The notes under the pieces: generated by a model
The model's input: only the letters and a program-made list of their open reading frames with translations
Databases searched by the model: none
Told to the model about the DNA's origin: nothing
Shown here: one piece after another, positions 15,441-21,420 of the stretch
Position numbering within the stretch: position 1 is the stretch's first letter
How the letters are laid out: every line of letters starts with the position of its first letter
Made by a program: the position numbers and the translations under genes
Virus record (IMG/VR): IMGVR_UViG_3300035670_000998
Location: 1-29,094 of that record
Strand: one strand, 5' to 3'
Length of the DNA stretch: 29,094 bases
Source: a virus

Positions 15441-16582
15441 TCATTTTCCTTTCCAATGAATTTTGCATATCTTTTTCTAATAACATCAACATATCTTGGG
15501 TCTAATTCCATCATAAAACAAACTCTCTTTGTTTGCTCACAAGCAATAAGTGTTGAGCCTGAGCCCCCAAATAAATCTGCAATTTTGTCTTTTGATGAAG
15601 TAAAGTCATTTATTATTTCTGATAATATTTTTATAGGTTTTTGTGTTGGATGAACTCTTTTGTCTTTTTCACCTTCTCTTATCATTCCATTCCAAAGTTG
15701 ATTATAAATTCTTACAGGTGTATGAAAATTACACCAAGCCATTTCACCATCAGCAAAAGTATTTCTTATATTAGTTGAGCCTCTTTTATTCCATATAATC
15801 CAGCTGTCATTGTTTGGTAAAAAGTCTAAAAAGTAATTACCTCCCCAAATAATATATTTATTGACTTTAAGTAGTAAAGAGGTTTGATAAAAGTTTTTTG
15901 CAGTATCCACAGTATCATCTGCAATAACTTCTTTATAAATTCCCTTTTTTGCCACACCAAAATCAGCACCAACTTTTGAATTTTTAACAACATTTATTCC
16001 ATAAGGTGGGTCTGTAAAAATCATATCTATCTTATTACCATCCATTAACATTTCAACCTGCTCTATATTTGTTGAATCACCACACATTAGCCTGTGATTT
16101 CCTAATTGATAAATAGCACCCAACTCTGATATTGCATCTTCTTCAACCTCTGGTGCTTCATCTTCAATTATTTCTTCTGGTTGATATTTATTTAATAAAT
16201 CCTCTAAATTAACACCATCTCCTAAATGTATTGAGAAACTTTCTAACTTAATGTCATTTTTGTATTCAGAAATAAGTTCAGCTAATTGGTCCTCTTGGTA
16301 ATAACCCATTTCTTCATTGTCAGCCAGTGCTATCTCTATTTTTTCAGCATTTGTTTTAGGTTCTACAACAGATACCCATATCTCTTGAATACCTAAATCC
16401 TTCATAGCTCTTAATCTCATGTTCCCACCAATAACCTCACCATCTGAAGTTGCTATAACAGGTTTGAATTGCCCATATTTCTTTATTCTTTCTTTTAATT
16501 CCTGAAATTTGTCTGATTTAATGGCTCTTGGGTTTTTATCCCAGTTTCTTAACTTTGAAATGTTCCACATCAATTTTGACAT
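15410..16582 (-). CDS. ParB/sulfiredoxin-like domain fused to adenine DNA methyltransferase
   Basis: The 390-aa protein starts with a ParB/Srx-like domain (WNISKLRNWDKNPRAIK, and VIGGNMRLRAMK at 50-61), then an acidic linker, then an N6-adenine methyltransferase with DPPY at 191-194 (catalytic), HPTQKP at 311-316 and the SAM-binding LFGGSGST at 337-344. Such fusions are common in phages and probably methylate phage DNA, perhaps against restriction. No partner endonuclease is seen. I chose ATG 16582 because TATAAT ends 6 nt before it, implying a leaderless message; an upstream in-frame ATG at 16624 would lie before that promoter. Confidence 0.9.
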   Translation of the reverse strand: MSKLMWNISKLRNWDKNPRAIKSDKFQELKERIKKYGQFKPVIATSDGEVIGGNMRLRAMKDLGIQEIWVSVVEPKTNAEKIEIALADNEEMGYYQEDQLAELISEYKNDIKLESFSIHLGDGVNLEDLLNKYQPEEIIEDEAPEVEEDAISELGAIYQLGNHRLMCGDSTNIEQVEMLMDGNKIDMIFTDPPYGINVVKNSKVGADFGVAKKGIYKEVIADDTVDTAKNFYQTSLLLKVNKYIIWGGNYFLDFLPNNDSWIIWNKRGSTNIRNTFADGEMAWCNFHTPVRIYNQLWNGMIREGEKDKRVHPTQKPIKILSEIINDFTSSKDKIADLFGGSGSTLIACEQTKRVCFMMELDPRYVDVIRKRYAKFIGKENEWQEVTPRIN

Positions 16583-16588
16583 AACCCT

Positions 16589-16610
16589 ATTATACAAAAT
16601 ATCTACCAAT
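16589..16610 (-). promoter_or_regulatory. Leftward promoter -10 and TTGGTAGAT operator of the methyltransferase operon
   Basis: Minus strand: TATAAT (16594-16589) lies 6 nt before ATG 16582. Upstream of it, ATTGGTAGAT (16610-16601) fills the spacer region. No good -35 was found, so activation or an extended element may be needed. The half-site is the exact inverse of the one at 16634-16643. Confidence 0.6.
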
Positions 16611-16617
16611 ATCCCTA

Positions 16618-16646
16618 TTGACATATATCTCCCATTGGTAGATAAT
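16618..16646 (+). promoter_or_regulatory. Rightward early promoter with operator half-site
   Basis: TTGACA (16618-16623), a 17-nt spacer, GATAAT (16641-16646). The spacer ends in CCATTGGTA and joins the -10 to give TTGGTAGATAAT, the block shared with other promoters. The inverse half-site ATCTACCAAT sits at 16601-16610, so one bound regulator could control both directions. It drives the plus-strand small-gene operon. Confidence 0.75.
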
Positions 16647-16681
16647 AATAGAAGTAATTAATTGATAAGGAAGGATTACTT

Positions 16682-16825
16682 ATGAAAAAACTATTTTTTA
16701 GGTACTGCAGATTTTTAGATAGTCTATTAAACCTTTGGTTAGAGCTTAATAGATGGATTATGAGAATTTGGTTAGTTGCAGTCCATATAATTGTTATTTA
16801 TGTGCTTATTGACTCATTAATATAA
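16682..16825 (+). CDS. Small membrane protein, 47 aa
   Basis: Starts at ATG 16682 after AAGGAAGGA with about 6 nt spacing. The product has an aromatic/basic N-terminus (MKKLFFRYCRFLDSLLNLWL) and one strong transmembrane segment (IWLVAVHIIVIYVLIDSLI). It is the first gene downstream of the rightward promoter. Function unknown; small early membrane proteins may affect host physiology or superinfection, but nothing here shows which. Confidence 0.65.
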   Translation: MKKLFFRYCRFLDSLLNLWLELNRWIMRIWLVAVHIIVIYVLIDSLI

Positions 16826-16872
16826 AAGAAAGAACAGACCTGCCTAAAGTATATAATTTGGTCTGCCATAAA

Positions 16873-17139
16873 ATGCGAAAAGTAAAAAATAAATTTAAGT
16901 TTAAGAATAAAGTTTCCTGGTTAAGTAAGTTAAGAAAGAAGTTTCACGAGTTATATGTATTTGAAGAAGTTGTAGTTGGTAAAATTAGCATCAACATAGA
17001 ATCCTATAAATATCTTTATAGACATCTTGTTAAAATTAACAGGTGTTTTAATGGACATTTATTCATAACTCTTAATAAAACCGAATATAAAGGTGCTTAT
17101 GGTTATACAGCTGTAATTAATTTGAAGGTAATTAAATAA
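16873..17139 (+). CDS. Hypothetical basic protein, 88 aa
   Basis: Not recognised. Very Lys-rich N-terminus (MRKVKNKFKFKNKVSWLSKL) followed by a mixed alpha/beta part (GKISINIESYKYLYRHLVKI, AYGYTAVINLKVIK). I prefer ATG 16873 to the in-frame TTG at 16858. No Shine-Dalgarno is present. A CAGACC/GGTCTG inverted repeat enclosing a TATAAT (16835-16865) lies just upstream and may influence its expression. It is coupled to the next gene by TAATG. Confidence 0.55.
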   Translation: MRKVKNKFKFKNKVSWLSKLRKKFHELYVFEEVVVGKISINIESYKYLYRHLVKINRCFNGHLFITLNKTEYKGAYGYTAVINLKVIK

Positions 17140-17315
17140 TGACTCAAGAACTTTTGATAAAATACTATACAGAATTAGAATATATCTTATCTATCGAAGA
17201 TGATCTTAAAGAACTTCATGAAGATGACTTATACTTTGTTCTAGAAACCTTACTGCCTGAAGGAACTGATATAGACGTAGCAGTAAAGGAATTAACTCTT
17301 AAATGGAAGAACTAA
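17139..17315 (+). CDS. Small acidic protein, 58 aa
   Basis: This frame begins at the ATG that shares its A with the stop codon of the preceding gene (TAATG) and overlaps the next start by 13 nt, so it sits firmly in the plus-strand operon. The product is acidic and helical (LEYILSIEDDLKELHEDDLY). Not recognised. Confidence 0.6.
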   Translation: MTQELLIKYYTELEYILSIEDDLKELHEDDLYFVLETLLPEGTDIDVAVKELTLKWKN

Positions 17316-17488
17316 CATTTAGAAAAAATGAAAACAAAGATAGAAATATCGCAATTTACCAAGACAGACTTTCCGGTTTGTCTTGGTCTAAGTTAATGAC
17401 TAAGTACAACTTAACAGTCAAAACTCTCTATAACATTGTAAAAAGGATGAAAACTAAAATTGATTCTTCCAATCAGAGTCAAAATTAA
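17303..17488 (+). CDS. HTH DNA-binding protein, 61 aa
   Basis: A compact helix-turn-helix: DRNIAIYQDRLSGLSWSKLM, the turn TKYNLT, and recognition helix VKTLYNIVKRMK. The pattern resembles sigma region 4 and Mor/resolvase-type HTHs without the rest of those proteins. As the last gene of the plus-strand operon it is a plausible transcription regulator of early or late promoters. Its 3' end overlaps the convergent 132-aa minus-strand gene by 35 nt, so the two transcripts are antisense to each other there. Confidence 0.7.
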   Translation: MEELTFRKNENKDRNIAIYQDRLSGLSWSKLMTKYNLTVKTLYNIVKRMKTKIDSSNQSQN

Positions 17489-17852
17489 AATCTGGTCTTA
17501 CTTCTTTTAAAATCTCAATGACTTTATCCTCAGGTAGTTTTGTTTTCTTCATACACTTCTGTACTACCTTTAAAATAGATAGATCCTGGAAATCTAAAGA
17601 AGCTAGAACACCTTTTATCTGATTAGTTTCTCTAGCAAAGGGTTTTTTATGTTCATAATAGGGGTTTTTGTTAGTTACAATGCTATCAATTATTAACTGT
17701 TGTAATATTTCTAGTAATTGATTATATAGGTCATCATCTAACCAATCTCTTGCTAACTCATAGTCATCAATGTAGAGTTTTATATCGCCTTTAACTTCGA
17801 TTCTGTATTTTATGCCATCTAATTCTTGTAAATTAATCTGGCTTATTCTCAT
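17454..17852 (-). CDS. Hypothetical protein, 132 aa
   Basis: Not recognised. The N-terminal half has alternating beta segments (YRIEVKGDIKLYIDDYELAR), then an acidic helical region (WLDDDLYNQLLEILQQLIID), and the C-terminus is a Lys-rich helical part (KTKLPEDKVIEILKEVRPDF). Its start overlaps the stop of the 62-aa gene as ATGA. It converges on the plus-strand HTH gene, with overlapping 3' ends and no terminator visible between them. Confidence 0.6.
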   Translation of the reverse strand: MRISQINLQELDGIKYRIEVKGDIKLYIDDYELARDWLDDDLYNQLLEILQQLIIDSIVTNKNPYYEHKKPFARETNQIKGVLASLDFQDLSILKVVQKCMKKTKLPEDKVIEILKEVRPDFNFDSDWKNQF

Positions 17853-18037
17853 TTCTTAGGAGTCTTTTTTTCTGCAGTGGGATTAACTACATTTATTTCT
17901 TCAAAAGCGTTCTGAATAGATTTTATAGCGTCTTGAAGGGTAAATTCACGAGCAAGAGCAGTAGAATTTTGAGAGAAAACTTGAGAAACATTTATAATTT
18001 TTTCTTGGATTAATTTAAAAGCTTGATCTTTGTTCAT
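17849..18037 (-). CDS. Small helical protein, 62 aa
   Basis: A helical protein of the type MNKDQAFKLIQEKIINVSQV...FTLQDAIKSIQNAFEEIN, with a Lys/Pro tail (AEKKTPKK). The layout matches small proteins seen in many phages, and resembles the 59-aa product at 27495-27674 (TIQNAFKLIVEKAN). An extended -10 promoter lies about 65 nt upstream. Coupled to the 132-aa gene by ATGA. Confidence 0.6.
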   Translation of the reverse strand: MNKDQAFKLIQEKIINVSQVFSQNSTALAREFTLQDAIKSIQNAFEEINVVNPTAEKKTPKK

Positions 18038-18101
18038 AGGTCAAGGTGGAAACGAAGTTGAAACCAAGACAAGTCCTGGAAACAACTTCAAATCCAAAAG
18101 G

Positions 18102-18110
18102 ATTATAGCA
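18102..18110 (-). promoter_or_regulatory. Extended -10 promoter for the 62-aa/132-aa gene pair
   Basis: Minus strand TGCTATAAT, matching the TGn-TATAAT extended -10, overlaps the stop codon of the gene at 18103. No clear -35. The leader of about 58 nt contains a GAAGTTG/CAACTTC inverted repeat that could form a hairpin. Confidence 0.55.
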
Positions 18111-18759
18111 GATTTTTTGTAATACAATCACTTTCGTAGCCATTAAACATTACAATTTGTTTTCTTATGTGTTTATTACAAGCACTACAAAAAATAAAGT
18201 TTGCTTCACACCAAAAGTTATTATCGTATTTATCGCCTAAATCAATAATCTTAGTTTTATACTCCACATAATGGGTTTCACGCCCTTCAGTATGTTTAAT
18301 GATACTGGAGTCATCTTTCCATGTTTCGTCGATTACAGGAAATTCTATAGTCTTTAAAAGGGATTTTAAATGCTCCCATACATCCTCACTTGCAAGTTTA
18401 TGAATCGGATCTTTATAAACTGTAGGTTTCCAATCTCTATTCTTTGCTTTAAGCATAGCCCTTACATCTTCTTTAATCTTTTCTTTATTAGCTAATGCTT
18501 TTGGCTCATTTACTTCAGGTTTATTCATTGTTGCCCAGTCAAGGAAATCACTTGCTGGTTTAATTTCTGTTTTATAAACTTTTTTTGCTGATGAAATAAA
18601 TGCAGGATTAAAAACTTTATCCCCGACTTTGACTAACTTTTTTCCCTCCTTTTCCAAATTCATTAATTTTTCAAATGCTGAATCTGATAACTCAAAAACT
18701 TCTTTACCGATCGTTACTTCCCACTTAAAAACTGGATTATTATTCAATGATTTCGACAT
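18103..18759 (-). CDS. Hypothetical protein with C-terminal Cys cluster, 218 aa, next to the initiator
   Basis: Not recognised. The N-terminus has a short beta-rich stretch (FKWEVTIGKEVFELSDSAFE), followed by charged linkers and helical segments. The C-terminus holds Cys residues as WCEANFIFCSACNKHI and later SDC, suggesting a zinc site. It overlaps the replication-initiator gene by 20 nt, the position where many phages encode a helicase loader, but no Walker motif is present, so that role is not supported. Confidence 0.6.
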   Translation of the reverse strand: MSKSLNNNPVFKWEVTIGKEVFELSDSAFEKLMNLEKEGKKLVKVGDKVFNPAFISSAKKVYKTEIKPASDFLDWATMNKPEVNEPKALANKEKIKEDVRAMLKAKNRDWKPTVYKDPIHKLASEDVWEHLKSLLKTIEFPVIDETWKDDSSIIKHTEGRETHYVEYKTKIIDLGDKYDNNFWCEANFIFCSACNKHIRKQIVMFNGYESDCITKNLL

Positions 18760-19429
18760 AACCTCCCTTTCTCCCTGTTGTTTGGAACTTATTTTCTCTC
18801 TTGTTGTTTCTAACCCAAGTTTGTAATGCTAACTTGTAGTTGCTATAAACATTTTTTGATGCCTTTCCCATCCATAGTTCTAAATCCTGCTTTGTATCTA
18901 AAACATCCTGAAAAGAAACTGAATATTGATTTGCTATTTCAAGACATACTTCTTCTGTTAAATCATCAAATTCTGAAAATTCCTTTTTTGTTTTATTTAT
19001 TATTTTATATTTATTATTTATTATTTCTGATTTATGGTTAGTATATATACTACTATCGATACTAGTATCCATACTACTATCAAAATAATCTAAAACACCT
19101 TCAGGAATCAACGAAATCTCCCTTTGATAAGCAACTTCATTTAATGGTGAGTTTTTATATCCATTATTCTTTTCTGCATTACAGACCTTAACCCAACCCT
19201 TATAAAAGAAAACCTTTTTAGCATTTTCTATTTCTTGTTTAGCTTTCTCAAATTCTTTAGGAGTAAGTCCTGTTTCAAAGGCAATTTTTCTCTCATCAAG
19301 TTGAAAAATGCCACAGATATTAATGTACTGTGAAGTTAAAAGATATATATAAAGTAATTTTGCATCTTTTGATGCATTAAAGACAAATTCATCATCCCAA
19401 AACCTGGTCTGAATGATTCTTGTTTTCAT
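18740..19429 (-). CDS. Phage replication initiator-like protein, 229 aa
   Basis: The N-terminal domain starts KTRIIQTRFWDDEFVFNASK and continues LLYIYLLTSQYINICGIFQL and DERKIAFETGLTPKEFEKAK: the winged-helix pattern of phage replication initiators. A low-complexity Ser/Thr/Asn/Lys linker (about 125-160) follows, then a C-terminal domain ending SNYKLALQTWVRNNKR, as in DnaD/lambda-O-style proteins. The linker coding DNA contains an AT-rich stretch and iterons. Start is uncertain: ATG 19429 is chosen because similar proteins begin there; GTG 19441 is in frame. Neither has a clear ribosome site. Confidence 0.7.
   Translation of the reverse strand: MKTRIIQTRFWDDEFVFNASKDAKLLYIYLLTSQYINICGIFQLDERKIAFETGLTPKEFEKAKQEIENAKKVFFYKGWVKVCNAEKNNGYKNSPLNEVAYQREISLIPEGVLDYFDSSMDTSIDSSIYTNHKSEIINNKYKIINKTKKEFSEFDDLTEEVCLEIANQYSVSFQDVLDTKQDLELWMGKASKNVYSNYKLALQTWVRNNKRENKFQTTGRKGGYVEIIE
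18982..19081. other. Candidate replication origin inside the initiator gene
   Basis: About 55 bp of almost pure A/T (18982-19034) is followed by iterons: ATACTACTATC at 19047-19057 and again at 19071-19081, with the perfect 12-bp palindrome GATACTAGTATC (19058-19069) between them. An AT-rich unwinding element beside iterons within the linker codons of the initiator is the lambda ori arrangement. Confidence 0.6.
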
Positions 19430-19456
19430 TGGCAGTATCACTTTCTTGTGGGTAAA

Positions 19457-19465
19457 TGTTATAAT
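19457..19465 (+). promoter_or_regulatory. Extended -10 promoter for a small plus-strand RNA
   Basis: TGTTATAAT fits TGn-TATAAT; no -35 is evident. It faces a strong plus-strand terminator 80 bp away with no plus-strand gene between. Confidence 0.45.
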
Positions 19466-19471
19466 TGTTTT

Positions 19472-19580
19472 GTTAGGTAACCCACATTATCTAGCAAAAA
19501 CCGGTATTGCTATCTCACAGCAACACTTTTACATTAACATTCAAGAGGTCAAATTCAATTATTGTTTTTGACCTCTTTTT
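19472..19580 (+). ncRNA. Candidate small RNA, about 110 nt
   Basis: Between an extended -10 (19457-19465) and a rho-independent terminator (19543-19585) lies a stretch without a plus-strand gene. The predicted RNA has two mutually exclusive small stems, TAGCAA(19492-19497)/TTGCTA(19507-19512) and TTGCT/AGCAA(19519-19523). Its 3' end is antisense to the last codons of the 88-aa gene. Both ends are inferred. Confidence 0.4.
19486..19497 (-). promoter_or_regulatory. Variant of the shared promoter block upstream of the initiator
   Basis: Minus strand TTGCTAGATAAT, one mismatch from TTGGTAGATAAT, about 60 bp upstream of the initiator start. The -35 region is poor, so this is weaker than the other copies. 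Confidence 0.4.
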
Positions 19581-19585
19581 GTTTT
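19543..19585 (+). terminator. Rho-independent terminator, plus strand
   Basis: AAGAGGTCAAA pairs with TTTGACCTCTT (11 bp), followed by a T-rich tail on the plus strand. On the minus strand there is no T tail, although the hairpin contains the stop codon of the 88-aa gene (19559). Confidence 0.75.
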
Positions 19586-19825
19586 ACTATAAACTTCTGC
19601 AAAAATTCCCATTCCTTTTAAAACCTTAACTAAATTGCTTTTAGCTTTAAGATCCTTACTTAAATAAAAGCGTTTTAAAGTCAGGTACTCGTTCTCAATC
19701 CTAATCTCATGCTTTTCTTGATGATCAATCCGGTAAAGGAAAAAATGACCATCATAAGTAGTTACAAAAGACCTTTTTGATAGATTAAATAGGTTATTTA
19801 TTTTATTTCTATCAAATACCCTCAT
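19559..19825 (-). CDS. Hypothetical protein, 88 aa, paralogue of the next upstream gene
   Basis: Not recognised by function. It aligns along its length with the 76-aa product of the preceding gene: a shared pattern D-KI-L-L-R, T-D, YR/KID/LD, K-E-IR-E, T-RF-L-K, and a final GIF/GLF. It is a small alpha/beta protein with a basic C-terminal tail (YSKTKRGQKQ). Its start shares one base with the previous stop, so the pair is translationally coupled. Confidence 0.65.
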   Translation of the reverse strand: MRVFDRNKINNLFNLSKRSFVTTYDGHFFLYRIDHQEKHEIRIENEYLTLKRFYLSKDLKAKSNLVKVLKGMGIFAEVYSKTKRGQKQ

Positions 19826-20055
19826 TAGTCTTTTTTAAATAACCCTAATTCAAATAAATAATCAGTAAGTCTTTCTTGTAACCTTTCATTTTTTTGTAAC
19901 TGAAACCTATGGATTGTTTCAGTATTCTTCTCAACTCTAAACTCAATCTTATCTACCCAATCTAACTTATACATAACCCATTTATTATCATCACTTGTAA
20001 TTAGATTATCTCTTTCTAAATCAAGCATCATTTGAATCTTATCTATCTCAAACAT
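19825..20055 (-). CDS. Hypothetical protein, 76 aa, tandem paralogue
   Basis: Partner of the 88-aa gene that follows; see the aligned positions DKIQMMLDLERDNLITSDD and VMYKLDWVDKIEFRVEKN. It lacks the basic C-terminal tail of its partner. It lies 1 nt after the recombination-type gene in the early operon, so a role in DNA metabolism is possible but unproven. Confidence 0.65.
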   Translation of the reverse strand: MFEIDKIQMMLDLERDNLITSDDNKWVMYKLDWVDKIEFRVEKNTETIHRFQLQKNERLQERLTDYLFELGLFKKD

Positions 20056-20535
20056 TTATTTCTCACTTTCTTGGCATTTCATACACAATGGTTTGCCATA
20101 TTTTTTAATACTAAATTGAGCTACTTTCAAAGTTATTGCTCTTGGGCATTTATTACACACTGTTACAGTTACAGCATCATTATCATTTTCCAATTCTGTT
20201 TTTGATGGTTCAGACATTCTAACTACCTTTTCCATTTCTTCTCTAGATGGTCTTGCACCTTTTTTGGCATAGTTATAATTAGCTAATGCACGACCTATGG
20301 CAGATGTTTCTGCGTTTTCTATATGTGATGTTTTATTTACTGGGGAACTTCCCTCTTTCTCATAGGCAAATCCAGTTGCGACCAAAACCTCACCTATATA
20401 AACTAATGCCTTAAAAATTACTTTGTCAGCAGATAGTGTATGAATCTCAGTCAAAATTCTTCCATCTTCGTTATCCTTATAGAAAGAATCAATTCTATCT
20501 TCTACTGTTTCGTAATTTGATAAATCCCATGCCAT
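20056..20535 (-). CDS. Recombination/ssDNA-binding-like protein with C-terminal zinc ribbon, 159 aa
   Basis: The segment YETVEDRIDSFYKDNEDGRI, then FKALVYIGEVLVATGFAYEK and TSHIENAETSAIGRALANYN, is a pattern seen in many phage early proteins tentatively linked to single-strand annealing or ssDNA binding (Sak/Rad52-like annotations). A separate C-terminal zinc ribbon has CNKC at about 128-131 and CMKC at about 151-154. The neighbours are early genes close to the replication initiator, which fits a role in replication or recombination. The exact activity is not proven by the sequence. Confidence 0.6.
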   Translation of the reverse strand: MAWDLSNYETVEDRIDSFYKDNEDGRILTEIHTLSADKVIFKALVYIGEVLVATGFAYEKEGSSPVNKTSHIENAETSAIGRALANYNYAKKGARPSREEMEKVVRMSEPSKTELENDNDAVTVTVCNKCPRAITLKVAQFSIKKYGKPLCMKCQESEK

Positions 20536-20781
20536 TTATTTATCCCTTCTAATTTTATTCTCGATTTTTGTGATGGATTCATAGATTTTATGTCTTTGAG
20601 AGGTATAACTTTCTATTAACTTCTCTACATCTTCAGTAGTGTATTTAGTCTTAGATGTATAGATTTCCATTATCTCTGGTTCTAATCTCATATTGTTATT
20701 AACAATATTTCTAAACTTTCTAACTAATGCTAACTTTTCTTCTTTACACTTATTTTTTCTTTGAAATAGATTTTTGAACAT
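20536..20781 (-). CDS. Hypothetical charged helical protein, 81 aa
   Basis: Not recognised. It is Lys/Arg- and Glu-rich with long helices (VEKLIESYTSQRHKIYESIT, KIENKIRRDK), and a short hydrophobic N-terminus followed by a Lys/Cys stretch (KNKCKEEK). The start at ATG 20781 overlaps the preceding small membrane protein gene by 32 nt. Part of the early minus-strand operon. Confidence 0.55.
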   Translation of the reverse strand: MFKNLFQRKNKCKEEKLALVRKFRNIVNNNMRLEPEIMEIYTSKTKYTTEDVEKLIESYTSQRHKIYESITKIENKIRRDK

Positions 20782-20917
20782 TATTTTTTACCTTTCTACC
20801 TCTTTTCTTAGAAGTTAATTTGTTAATTAATCTATCTGTAGCAACAGATAATAAAACTGCTATAACAATAGCAACTACCATTAGTATGTAATAGTCATTT
20901 GATCCAATACAAATCAT
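20750..20917 (-). CDS. Small single-pass membrane protein, 55 aa
   Basis: Short frame from ATG 20917, coupled to the previous stop by ATGA. It has a hydrophobic segment (YYILMVVAIVIAVLLSVA) and a strongly basic C-terminus (KLTSKKRGRKVKNNVQKS), the layout of a small N-out membrane protein. It overlaps the next gene start by 32 nt in another frame. Function unknown. Confidence 0.6.
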   Translation of the reverse strand: MICIGSNDYYILMVVAIVIAVLLSVATDRLINKLTSKKRGRKVKNNVQKSISKKK

Positions 20918-21099
20918 TTTGAATACCTCCTTTCTAATTCTGAAATAAATTTCTCACTTATAGTTTCGTTGATGTACTTATGTAAGTAATTAGTAGTACA
21001 TTTTCCTTCAACCCAGCATTTAAAAATGCTTTCAAAATTAAATACTAACTCATTAGAGTTATCTTCGTCTTTTAACAAGACTTGTTGTGTTTGGAGCAT
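20914..21099 (-). CDS. Hypothetical protein, 61 aa, first gene of the early minus operon
   Basis: Not recognised. ATG 21099 is preceded by AAAGGTG with about 6 nt spacing. The product is acidic then helical (ELVFNFESIFKCWVEGKC, ETISEKFISELERRYSK), with two Cys that do not form an obvious zinc site. About 80 nt downstream of the promoter at 21176-21203. Confidence 0.6.
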   Translation of the reverse strand: MLQTQQVLLKDEDNSNELVFNFESIFKCWVEGKCTTNYLHKYINETISEKFISELERRYSK

Positions 21100-21175
21100 A
21101 AAAGCACCTTTCTATAAATAAATATTTGGCTAATTAAAATGTTTAAAAACTTTTTATAAGTCATGGGCTATATTT

Positions 21176-21203
21176 ATTGTATATAATCTACCAATGGTGT
21201 CAA
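21176..21203 (-). promoter_or_regulatory. Early leftward promoter with shared operator block
   Basis: Minus strand TTGACA (21203-21198), 16 nt, TACAAT (21181-21176). The spacer begins CCATTGGTAGATTAT, the same block as in the promoters at 16.6 and 23.0 kb. It drives the early operon starting at 21099. It overlaps the upstream region of the divergent ncRNA promoter. Confidence 0.7.
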
Positions 21204-21216
21204 TAGGAAAATGTAG

Positions 21217-21222
21217 TATAAT
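21217..21222 (+). promoter_or_regulatory. -10 element of the 21.2 kb ncRNA
   Basis: TATAAT placed 6 nt before the first base of the ncRNA closing stem. There is no TTGACA at the expected distance; the shared CCAATGG block is near where a -35 would be, so a regulator could compensate. Confidence 0.5.
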
Positions 21223-21228
21223 TAAGTT

Positions 21229-21367
21229 GCCCTGATGTTGAACTTAAATTCATTTTAACTTCAAGTTTGTTTATAAGTTACTGGGCAGGAACTTTTCATT
21301 ACAAACAATGTCAGGGCATAAAAAAATTTTTCATCAATTAAAGACCGGAGCAATCTGGTCTTTTTTT
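21229..21367 (+). ncRNA. Structured non-coding RNA candidate, about 139 nt
   Basis: The predicted transcript starts at the base of a long stem: 21228-21240 (TGCCCTGATGTTG) pairs with 21306-21318 (CAATGTCAGGGCA), 13 bp with two G-U pairs. The enclosed region has AACTTA/TAAGTT (21241-21246 / 21274-21279). It ends in a textbook terminator (21340-21367). An alternative pairing TTGCCC (21227-21232) with GGGCAG (21283-21288) could compete with the closing stem. No plus-strand ORF is present and the opposite strand has no gene, so it would act in trans or on a protein, as 6S-like or other phage RNAs do. The family is not recognised. Confidence 0.6.
21340..21367 (+). terminator. Rho-independent terminator of the ncRNA
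   Basis: AAAGACCGGA, GCAA tetraloop, TCTGGTCTTT (10 bp with one G-U), followed by further T. Orientation is clearly plus strand. Confidence 0.9.
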
Positions 21368-21420
21368 GTGCTATTATTTTTATAGATATTGTAAATTTTT
21401 TACATTTTTATTACTTCTTT

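Noticed and set aside
15410-16582. Restriction-modification system
   Set aside because: Only the methyltransferase is present; the HNH protein is 10 kb away in a different composition block and nothing links the two.
18103-18759. Helicase loader next to the initiator
   Set aside because: The position fits but no Walker A/B motif is present, so the function was not assigned.
21113-21120. TATAAATA (T4 late promoter consensus) on the plus strand near several starts (6777, 11446, 21113, 22434)
   Set aside because: In these cases the plus-strand word is just the complement of the minus-strand TATTTATA element beside a minus-strand start, and no plus-strand gene follows. In AT-rich DNA the word is also expected by chance.
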